From assembly GCF_018811945.1 (NCBI RefSeq), contig NZ_JACRVU010000020.1, positions 1 through 51,180 of the forward strand: DNA of 51,180 bases. Reading direction: 5' to 3'. Shown here piece by piece: positions 18,675-25,784 of the stretch; the stretch's first letter is position 1, and each line of letters starts with the position of its first letter. Origin of the DNA: Gluconobacter sp. P1C6_b (GTDB lineage Bacteria; Pseudomonadota; Alphaproteobacteria; Acetobacterales; Acetobacteraceae). Below the pieces are notes generated by a model. It did no database searches and had not been told where the DNA came from. It was given only the letters and a program-made list of their open reading frames with translations. The translations under genes were made by a program, and so were the position numbers.

Positions 18675-18937
18675 ACCGGATCAAAGATCCGACCCTGAAA
18701 TTCATTCAGCATGGGACACGGCTGTCCCGGTTCCTCAGGTTTTTTCCGCCTGAATCGCCTCAAAGACAAGGCTTATCACGGATTTCGTGAGCCCTCCCCC
18801 GACATAGGGCTCAGAGTGAAATGGCTGTTTTTCGCCACATTTGATCTAATTACGACTTTCATTAAGTCTGAACATTACCGATTTTTAATGTAAACTCGTT
18901 TAGAATTCGCGGAAATAATTCAAGACTTTTTTGGTCC
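18675..18937. other. Non-coding AT-rich stretch between cyoA and the BI-1 gene
   Basis: Part of a 465-base gap with no convincing gene: a 60-codon open frame on the plus strand has no ribosome binding site or recognisable product. Positions 18840-18925 are markedly AT-rich and contain small inverted repeats (GACTT/AAGTC near 18854-18868, CATTA/TAATG near 18873-18892). Promoter or leader sequence for cyoA is the likeliest content. Confidence 0.4.
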
Positions 18938-18975
18938 AAAAAGCAGAAAGGGGCGGCATCAACTGCCGCCCCTTT
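18938..18975 (-). terminator. Terminator after the BI-1 gene
   Basis: A perfect 12-bp stem (AAAGGGGCGGCA, 18947-18958, with its complement at 18964-18975) and a 5-base loop. On the minus strand a short T run (A's at 18938-18942) follows four bases after the stem, so the T tract is slightly offset. Confidence 0.75.
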
Positions 18976-19006
18976 CAGGATCTCCAGTATCGCTGAGAGA
19001 GTAATC

Positions 19007-19777
19007 TCAGTCGTTGTTACCTGAGCGAACCCCCATGAACTGGATCAGGAACTGAAACAGGTTCACGAAATTGAGATACATTGTCAGCGCATCATAGACA
19101 CTCAGCTTCGCAACATCTTCTGGACCAGCATAAGCCATGTACTGCTGGTACGTGATCTTGATGCGCTGCGTGTCATACGCCGCCAGTAGGGTGAAAAGCC
19201 CCACACCTATTATGGAAACCAGCATGCCAAGCGGCGAACTGTGCAGGAAAATGTTCACCACGGAAGCCAGAATGATCCCGATCAGCCCCATGAACAGGAA
19301 GGAACCGAGTCGAGCGAGATTGGCGCCCGTCGTGTATCCCCACAGCGACATTCCGGCGAATGTAATGGCGGTCACGAAGAAGGTCCGCGCCACGGAAACG
19401 CCCGTATAGCTCAGCAGAATGCTGGCCATGCTGGCACCCATCGCCGCACTGAACAGAAGGAAAATCCCCTGCACCGCCGGCCGCGACAGACGGTTGACCC
19501 CGAAGGACAGGACCATCACGAACACAAGCGGCGCAAAAATGCTGATCCCGCCCAGCAAGGTCGGGCGCAGGACGATGGCACCGTTCGGCATCTCTGCCAG
19601 ATGGAAGAAGAGAGCGCGCAGGGATGTCTGCGCCACGCCATAGGCGACCAGTCCCGTGATCACCAGACCAAGCGCCATCCAGTTGAAGACCCGGCACATA
19701 TAAGCACGAAGCCCGGCATCGAGACTGCCGGCTCCGGCCTGCACACCGGCTCTGCTGAAGTTGGTATTAAAAGCCAT
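19007..19777 (-). CDS. Bax inhibitor-1 (BI-1/YccA) family membrane protein
   Basis: A 256-residue protein with seven hydrophobic segments, belonging to the TMBIM/BI-1 family. Family features are the N-terminal YMCRVFNWMALGLVITG, and the C-terminal pattern with AAYDTQRIK followed by ALTMYLNFVNLFQFLIQF. Bacterial members include YccA, which interacts with FtsH, and BsYetJ, a pH-dependent calcium channel; the activity here is not known. The chosen ATG (19777) has AAGG upstream; the open frame extends 23 codons further without a good start. It is divergent from the ThpR-like gene. Confidence 0.92.
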   Translation of the reverse strand: MAFNTNFSRAGVQAGAGSLDAGLRAYMCRVFNWMALGLVITGLVAYGVAQTSLRALFFHLAEMPNGAIVLRPTLLGGISIFAPLVFVMVLSFGVNRLSRPAVQGIFLLFSAAMGASMASILLSYTGVSVARTFFVTAITFAGMSLWGYTTGANLARLGSFLFMGLIGIILASVVNIFLHSSPLGMLVSIIGVGLFTLLAAYDTQRIKITYQQYMAYAGPEDVAKLSVYDALTMYLNFVNLFQFLIQFMGVRSGNND

Positions 19778-19928
19778 GACACCTTTTCCAATGAGATGCC
19801 CTTCTGAAAAGGGCGCTTGACGAACCCGGGAGGGCCGTCCGTACACTCAAACTGAATGTGGGGTTTTTGCCGGAAGGGTCAAGAATACTCATCCGCCCCT
19901 TACTTCTTTTTCATGGGAAACGCGCCTC

Positions 19929-20492
19929 TTGAGACTTTTTGTCGCACTCGACCTTCCTGCCGATGTCCGGGAAACGCTTGCGCTGATGCGCGGTTCCATG
20001 CCCGGCGTGCAATGGGTTCCAGCCGAAAACCATCACATCACCCTCCGCTTCATCGGAGAGATCACCGACCGGCACCGGCTGGAGGAAATCGACCTCGCCC
20101 TCTCCCGCCTTGCTTGGCAGCCTTTCGAACTTTCGCTCGCTCAGGCCGACATCCGGGAAGGTCTCACTGCGGACAGTCTCCTGATCGGGGTCGAGCGCAC
20201 CCGCCAGTTGGAGGCGCTGCAGTCCCAGGTTGAAAGCGCCCTTCGCCGTGCCGGCTGTCCACCAGCCAGGCGCCGCTTCCAGCCAGCCGTCACGCTGGGG
20301 CATTTTTTCCCGAACCAGCGCGCGGACGCCATCAAATGGGTCCAACGGCACAATCTCTTCCGCAGCAAACCCATGTCCGTAGAACACGTTACACTCTTCG
20401 AGAGCCTGCGGAGCCTGGGCGAGCACGTCTATGTCCCCCGCGAAGAATACGCCTGGCAGCCGGAAATGCCGCTGATCCCCGAGGAAGAATGA
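19929..20492 (+). CDS. ThpR/LigT-like 2H phosphoesterase with an altered second HxT motif
   Basis: This 187-residue protein belongs to the RNA 2',3'-cyclic phosphodiesterase (ThpR, LigT) group of the 2H superfamily. The N-terminus MRLFVALDLP and first motif H36-I-T38-L are canonical. The second motif, normally HVTL, reads A120-V-T122-L, so one of the two catalytic histidines is missing. An HVTL sequence does occur further on, near residue 152, but at a place the family does not use. The start is a TTG, since no in-frame ATG fits and the protein begins exactly as its relatives do. It is coupled by an ATGA overlap to the next gene. Catalysis may be lost or changed; RNA binding could remain. Confidence 0.87.
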   Translation: MRLFVALDLPADVRETLALMRGSMPGVQWVPAENHHITLRFIGEITDRHRLEEIDLALSRLAWQPFELSLAQADIREGLTADSLLIGVERTRQLEALQSQVESALRRAGCPPARRRFQPAVTLGHFFPNQRADAIKWVQRHNLFRSKPMSVEHVTLFESLRSLGEHVYVPREEYAWQPEMPLIPEEE

Positions 20493-21094
20493 CCCTGCCC
20501 GTTCCGTCACCCGAGGAGCGCCTCGAGGCACTCCTCACGGAAGTCCGGGCCTGCCGGGTCTGCGAGGCCCATCTCCCGCTCGGCGCCAGACCTCTGATCC
20601 ATGCTTCAGCCACATCGCGGATTCTGATCGCCAGTCAGGCCCCTGGCACCAAGGCCCATATTGCCGGAAAATCTTTCTACGACCCCTCCGGCAACCGCCT
20701 TCGCGACTGGCTCGGCATTTCAGAAGACATCTTTTATGACACGCGCCAGATCGCCATTTTTCCGATGGGCCTGTGTTATCCCGGACGCCTGCCCAAAGGC
20801 GGCGACAACCCGCCCCGCCCGGAATGCGCCCCACTCTGGCGCCGTCGCGTCCTTTCCCTCATGCCGGATATCCGCCTGACGCTGCTCGTCGGCAGCTATT
20901 CCCAGAACCATGTTCTGGGACGCGGTTCAGTCACGGAACGCGTCAGGAATTTCCGGCATTATCTGTCCGAATATTTTCCTCTGCCCCACCCCTCATGGCG
21001 TACCGGCGTCTGGGAAAGAAAAGCGCCATGGTTTCAGGAAGAGGTCATTCCCGCCCTGCGCGAACGCGTTCACGCCATACTGGCCGAGCGATGA
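20489..21094 (+). CDS. Uracil-DNA glycosylase-like protein with Fe-S cysteines
   Basis: A 201-residue protein of the uracil-DNA glycosylase superfamily (family 4/5-like). The first active-site region reads ASQAPGTKAHIAGKSFYDP, in the place of the usual GEAPG motif, and a late HPS motif is present (PLPHPSWRTGVW). Cys22 and Cys25 (CRVC), Cys96 and Cys113 are spaced as the four [4Fe-4S] ligands of family 4/5 enzymes. The active-site signature departs from the textbook one, so actual uracil removal is uncertain. Start: ATG at 20489 with GAGGAAG upstream, overlapping the ThpR stop. Its stop directly abuts the stop of the convergent marC-like gene. Confidence 0.83.
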   Translation: MTLPVPSPEERLEALLTEVRACRVCEAHLPLGARPLIHASATSRILIASQAPGTKAHIAGKSFYDPSGNRLRDWLGISEDIFYDTRQIAIFPMGLCYPGRLPKGGDNPPRPECAPLWRRRVLSLMPDIRLTLLVGSYSQNHVLGRGSVTERVRNFRHYLSEYFPLPHPSWRTGVWERKAPWFQEEVIPALRERVHAILAER

Positions 21095-21796
21095 TCAGGC
21101 GGCCCTGGCCTGTTTCAGCGCCTCGACAAGGAACCCTTCCGCACCGGACGCCAGGATCTGCACACCGATCGCCAGCAGGATCAGCGCCGCAAGCCGGCTG
21201 ACAATCCGCGTTCCGGTCACCCCCAGCATCGCAACAACCCGCTCCGCGTAGGCGTAAACGACCGCCACCACGATCGCCATGGTCGTCGCGGCAGCCGACA
21301 CACCAACATAATAATCCGCGGTGGGCATGTTCGGCGGCGTGGATGAACTGAGCGCGATGGCCACGGAAATGCTGCCCGGCCCCACCGTAAACGGCATGGC
21401 CAGCGGAAAGAACGCCGTCTCCCGCAGATCCGGCGTCGTTACCGTCCGGCCACCCTGCAGCGCCTGCTTTTCCTTGCGCGCCTCCGACGTCTCGGGTTGC
21501 AACAGCATCAGCCAGGCTCGCGACGCCACAACCAGACCGCCCGTAATGCGCAGCGCGTTGATCGAAATTCCGAAGAACCCGAGGATCCAGCTCCCGAACC
21601 AGATGGACACCAGCATGATGCCCAGCGAATTCAGTGCCACCTGACGCGCCAGTTCGACAACCTCGCGGCGATCGCGCCCTTCCGTCGCCTGAGCGAAGAT
21701 CAGTGATGCCCCCAGGGGATTGATGATCGAGAAGAGCGCCGGAAAGGCAATCAGCCAGCTGCTGAGCGTATTCCCCAGCCCGGGTGCCAGACTCAT
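21095..21796 (-). CDS. MarC family (UPF0056) membrane protein
   Basis: A 233-residue integral membrane protein with six hydrophobic helices and the MarC pattern: INPLGASLIFA in the first helix region, an FFGISINALRITGG stretch, and PFTVGPGSISVAIALSS in the middle. The function of MarC proteins is unknown; the early link to multiple antibiotic resistance was not upheld. It lies 10 bases after the mprF-like gene and so is probably the third gene of a lysS-mprF-marC operon. Confidence 0.9.
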   Translation of the reverse strand: MSLAPGLGNTLSSWLIAFPALFSIINPLGASLIFAQATEGRDRREVVELARQVALNSLGIMLVSIWFGSWILGFFGISINALRITGGLVVASRAWLMLLQPETSEARKEKQALQGGRTVTTPDLRETAFFPLAMPFTVGPGSISVAIALSSSTPPNMPTADYYVGVSAAATTMAIVVAVVYAYAERVVAMLGVTGTRIVSRLAALILLAIGVQILASGAEGFLVEALKQARAA

Positions 21797-21806
21797 AAAC
21801 CTGCGC

Positions 21807-23933
21807 TCATGAACCGGTCAGACCTGACGCAGTCTGTGGCTGGCGCTTGCGTGCCAGCCGTTCCTCACCCTTCAGAAAAGCCCGCAGCATCCGATAATCC
21901 TCGGAAAAACAGCACACCGTCCCAGCCGTCCTGTCCGGACAGACCGTCAGTCCCAGGTCGTTATAGACGGCCATCAGCGACTGGCCAACCTGTATGAAGG
22001 CGAGCTTGCACCCTTCCTGCAACGCCAGATCCCGCAGCCGCCAGATCGCCGCCACACAGTTCCGTTCGGACCCGGCGGGATCGCCCAGCCCGATGATGAA
22101 CTGTCCCGTCCGCAGGAACGGAATGGCCGCACGCCCGGCCTCATCCAGCAACAGCCCGGTCGGACGACGCGCACCCAACTGCGGCAGTGCATGGGCCAGA
22201 CTGTGATAGCGATGCGCATTCTCCGCAGTCCAGGCCTCAAACCGGATCCGCGTCCTCCGCATCCCGCGCCACAGGACATAGAACCCGCACAGCGCCGAGA
22301 ACCCCAGAAACCAGCGCCCGACGGCCGTATGGGCATCATAGATCATCGACCGCCACCAGATTGGCCCGAGATGCCGCTGCACGGCAACCCAGCCCACACC
22401 CAGCAGCCCGAGCCCCCAGAGCGAAAGCGGCGCCAGCATCGACGGCGTGAGCGGTGCGGCCAGAAGATGCGCCCGGCGATAATAGCAGTTCCGGAACGGC
22501 AGCAGCAGCAGCATCACGAGGACGATGACCACTGGCCCTTCCCACGGCGCATGCCGCAGCATCAGCAACAGAGCCGCCGAACCCAGCATCCCGAGTGAAA
22601 ATTTCCAGGCCAGCGCCACACGCTGCGACAGCCCCCAGGACAAAGCTACCAGCCCGACACCCGCTACCGTCAGCAGCAGATCCGCGATCTGTGACACAGC
22701 TGCCCCAAGGGACGTCTGAAGCGGCGGCAGATCCGCCACCAACGCATAGAGCACGAGCAGGATGCCCACGACCGCCTGAACGCTGGTCGCCACGGCCACG
22801 GAAAAATCCGCTTCCGACTCCCGGATGACCTGACTGGGCCGTACCCGCCGCGGCGTCTGTCCGGCCGAAACCAGAGCCTGCTCGCCCCGCAGGAACAGTT
22901 CATGCCCCGCGAACATCAGTCCCGCGAGAAGCAGCGGAATAATGTAATAGAAAAGCCTGAAGACAAGAATGGCGCCCATGATCTGCGACGCCGGCAGATA
23001 GGCCTGCAACGCCAGCAGCATGGCCCCGTCAAAAACGCCGAGGCCACCCGGCACACTGGCCATGAGTCCGGCCGTATATGACGCCAGATAGATCGCAAGG
23101 AATGTCCCGAACCCGAAATGCGCCTCGGGCGGAAGCGGAGGCAGCACGCAATACGCAATCAGCGCCGTCGCCGCCATATCCGCCGCGCTGACCGCGATCT
23201 GGGCAATCGCAATACCCGGCCCCGGAAGCTCGATCTCGTATTTCCAGATCCGCACATGCCGCCGGACGCGCGCCACCAGTACATAGGCCAGCAGCACGCC
23301 CCACAGCGCCAATCCTGCAAGACGAAGCAGAAACTCCGGCAGATGGGACAGAACTGGCACGGCATGCGGCTCGATGATCAGGATGCCGCCAATCAGCGCC
23401 ATCGTCCCCAGCAGATAGGTCGCCGAGCAGAACGCAATGATCTGCGCGATCGCCCCGGGCGCCACGCCCCAGCTCCGATAGAGCCTGAAACGCACCGCCG
23501 CCCCGGAAATCGCCGCACATCCCAGATTATGGGACAGCACATAAGAGCAGAACGCCGCAAAGGCCGAGCGCTGGTAGGACACCTTCGCCCGGACATGCAG
23601 ACAGGCCAGCCGGTCATAGAAAGACAGGATGAAATACGACAGGACTGTCGCCGCACCACCCGCCAGCAGCGCGGAGTCCGGAATGGCGCTCAGGCTCGTG
23701 GTGATGTCATGCAGCGACAGATGCCGCAATTCCCGCCAGATGACGACGACCGCCGCCACCAGCAGGACCAGCCCCACGAGAGCGGGCGCACGGGACATGA
23801 ACACCTGCCACCGCCGCTTCCGCTGCCCGGTCTCCGCACACGTCCCGCCAGCCGCCCCCACATCCACAGACAGGCGCTCCTCTTCCATCACGGAAGACAC
23901 CTGAACATCCTGTGGCCTGTTATCCCCGGGCAT
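21807..23933 (-). CDS. MprF-like flippase with a truncated aminoacyl-PG synthase domain
   Basis: This protein of about 708 residues resembles MprF, which makes aminoacyl-phosphatidylglycerol from charged tRNA and flips it, lowering surface negative charge. The N-terminal UPF0104 flippase domain (about residues 45-360, with LMASVPGGLGVFDGAML) and the second membrane block (to about 570) are intact. The soluble C-terminal part covers only the first lobe of the DUF2156 synthase fold (GRAAIPFLRTG, IIGLGDPAG, YNDLGL) and then ends. Full MprF proteins are about 840-880 residues; the second, tRNA-binding and catalytic lobe is missing. The marC gene begins 10 bases on, so there is no room for it. Starts at ATG 23933 or GTG 23939. 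lysS ends 9 bases upstream of the ATG. Confidence 0.83.
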   Translation of the reverse strand: MPGDNRPQDVQVSSVMEEERLSVDVGAAGGTCAETGQRKRRWQVFMSRAPALVGLVLLVAAVVVIWRELRHLSLHDITTSLSAIPDSALLAGGAATVLSYFILSFYDRLACLHVRAKVSYQRSAFAAFCSYVLSHNLGCAAISGAAVRFRLYRSWGVAPGAIAQIIAFCSATYLLGTMALIGGILIIEPHAVPVLSHLPEFLLRLAGLALWGVLLAYVLVARVRRHVRIWKYEIELPGPGIAIAQIAVSAADMAATALIAYCVLPPLPPEAHFGFGTFLAIYLASYTAGLMASVPGGLGVFDGAMLLALQAYLPASQIMGAILVFRLFYYIIPLLLAGLMFAGHELFLRGEQALVSAGQTPRRVRPSQVIRESEADFSVAVATSVQAVVGILLVLYALVADLPPLQTSLGAAVSQIADLLLTVAGVGLVALSWGLSQRVALAWKFSLGMLGSAALLLMLRHAPWEGPVVIVLVMLLLLPFRNCYYRRAHLLAAPLTPSMLAPLSLWGLGLLGVGWVAVQRHLGPIWWRSMIYDAHTAVGRWFLGFSALCGFYVLWRGMRRTRIRFEAWTAENAHRYHSLAHALPQLGARRPTGLLLDEAGRAAIPFLRTGQFIIGLGDPAGSERNCVAAIWRLRDLALQEGCKLAFIQVGQSLMAVYNDLGLTVCPDRTAGTVCCFSEDYRMLRAFLKGEERLARKRQPQTASGLTGS

Positions 23934-23942
23934 GCCCACGGC

Positions 23943-25574
23943 TCAGTCCTGCACAGGCTCTTCGACAGGCCGCGCGAGGGCATCCCGGATCAGGCCGACC
24001 GTCTCCGGCAGCCCGAACAGCGACGCAAAAATCCCGAAACGCGGCCCTTCGGTCTGTCCGAGCAGCACCTCATACAGGCACCCGAACCAGGACCGCAGTT
24101 CCGGCTTGGCGAAATAGCGCTTGCCCACCTCGAACACGACATCCTGCACATCGCCCGGCGCCGTGTCGGGCGCGAGCTTCGCCAGTTCGTCCGCCAGATC
24201 CTCAAGTCCCTTGCGCTCGGTCTCTGTCGGCGCACGATAGGTCTTGTTGGGGTAAACCTGCTCCTTGAAATAGGTCAGTGCACAATGAACGAGCCTATCC
24301 ACATACGGATGCGTCTCGGGCGACAGCGTCGGATCATAGCGACGCAGGAACTTCCACAGCGTCTCCGGCCTGTCGGCATTGGCCACGTTCGCAAGGTTCA
24401 GCAGCGCCGTATAGGACACCGGACTGGTATCTTCCGGACGGATCGTCCCGCCATGGATGAACCACACCGGATTGGCCATCAGCTCTGGCCCTTCCTGCGT
24501 CCCGGCCTTCTGCACGAGCGTCAGATAATCATCCGTCGCACGCGGAATGACGTCAAAGAACAGACGCTTCGCCCGTGTCGGCTGCTGGAACATGTACTGC
24601 GCCAGACTTTCCGGCGTGCCGTAACGCAGCCATTCCTCAACCGACAGGCCATTGCCCTTGGACTTGCTGATCTTCTGCCCCTGCGCATCAAGGAACAGCT
24701 CATAGGTCAGACCCGCAGGCGGCTCCTTGCCCAGAATGCGGCAGATCTTCGAGGACAGCTTCACACTGTCGATCAGATCCTTGCCGGACATTTCATAATC
24801 CACACCCAGCGCATACCAGCGCATGGCCCAGTCGGCCTTCCACTGCATCTTGGCATGACCGCCCAGAACGGACGTCTCGAACGTCTTGCCGGCATCGTCC
24901 TTCCAGACAACGGTTCCGGCATCCGGATCGACCTTGATGATCGGAACCTGCATGACCTGCCCGGTCTCGGGATGGATCGGCAGAACGGGCGAATAGGTTG
25001 CCCGGCGCTCCGGACCAAGCGTCGGAATAATGGTCGCCACGACTTCATCATGGACTTCAAGCATACGGCGCAGCGCCGCGTCGAACGTGCCGTTGGTGTA
25101 ATACTGCGTGGCGGAGGCGAATTCGTACTCGAAACCGAAACTGTCGAGGAACTGGCGAAGGCGCGCATTATTATGCGCGGCAAAGCTGTCATATTCGCCA
25201 AACGGGTCGGGCACCCGCGTCAGCGGCAGTCCCAGATGCTTCGCCAGCAGCTCCTGCTGCGGCACATTGGTCGGCACCTTGCGCAGCGCGTCCATGTCAT
25301 CGGAGAACGCGAGCAGACGCGTCGGACGGCCGGTCAGCGCCTCATAGGCCTGACGCACCCAGGTCGTGCGCGCCACTTCACCGAACGTGCCGATATGCGG
25401 CAGGCCCGACGGGCCATAACCCGTTTCCAGAAGGGCCGGAGCCTGCTCCGAAGCATCAGAAGCGCGCGCGTCCATGCGCGCGGTGATTTTTCGCGCCTCT
25501 TCGAACGGCCATGCTTTCGGAAGCGGCGCGTCAGGAGAGAGGGACGGGGCGATAGGTGTCTTGGTTTTCTGCAT
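23943..25574 (-). CDS. lysS: Class I lysyl-tRNA synthetase
   Basis: A 543-residue class I (archaeal-type) LysRS, which charges tRNA-Lys. The Rossmann-fold signatures are present: GPSGLPHIGTFGE (the HIGH-type motif) and KISKSKGNG (the KMSKS-type motif). The C-terminal helical domain follows, and the length is typical. Class I LysRS replaces the common class II enzyme in many alphaproteobacteria, spirochaetes and archaea. It heads a tight minus-strand operon with the mprF-like gene, whose full-length relatives use Lys-tRNA. No class II enzyme lies in this window. Confidence 0.95.
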   Translation of the reverse strand: MQKTKTPIAPSLSPDAPLPKAWPFEEARKITARMDARASDASEQAPALLETGYGPSGLPHIGTFGEVARTTWVRQAYEALTGRPTRLLAFSDDMDALRKVPTNVPQQELLAKHLGLPLTRVPDPFGEYDSFAAHNNARLRQFLDSFGFEYEFASATQYYTNGTFDAALRRMLEVHDEVVATIIPTLGPERRATYSPVLPIHPETGQVMQVPIIKVDPDAGTVVWKDDAGKTFETSVLGGHAKMQWKADWAMRWYALGVDYEMSGKDLIDSVKLSSKICRILGKEPPAGLTYELFLDAQGQKISKSKGNGLSVEEWLRYGTPESLAQYMFQQPTRAKRLFFDVIPRATDDYLTLVQKAGTQEGPELMANPVWFIHGGTIRPEDTSPVSYTALLNLANVANADRPETLWKFLRRYDPTLSPETHPYVDRLVHCALTYFKEQVYPNKTYRAPTETERKGLEDLADELAKLAPDTAPGDVQDVVFEVGKRYFAKPELRSWFGCLYEVLLGQTEGPRFGIFASLFGLPETVGLIRDALARPVEEPVQD

Positions 25575-25784
25575 GATTGCCGGAAAAGGTAGGGAGACAC
25601 CTCTTCCCGGTCAAGCAATACGACACATTGCGGTTTCACTCGGACGCATCCATTACATTACGAAATATTTCAAAGACTTTTCCGCACTTTCTAACCCCTT
25701 GCAGACAGCCAGCTTTCACGTTCCGTTCGCAAAACCCGCAAAACATCCTCGCCGGATTTTTCCCTTCCCGCTACACTGGCGACA

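Noticed and set aside
18711-18893. Possible 60-residue protein in the gap before cyoA
   Set aside because: No ribosome binding site, no recognisable sequence, and it lies in what should be the cyoA control region.
22595-22828. Short plus-strand frames within mprF
   Set aside because: Pro/Ala/Arg-rich shadows of a membrane protein.
23118-25592. An 824-codon open frame on the plus strand opposite lysS and mprF
   Set aside because: Antisense to class I LysRS with clear signature motifs; Arg/Gln/His-rich shadow translation.
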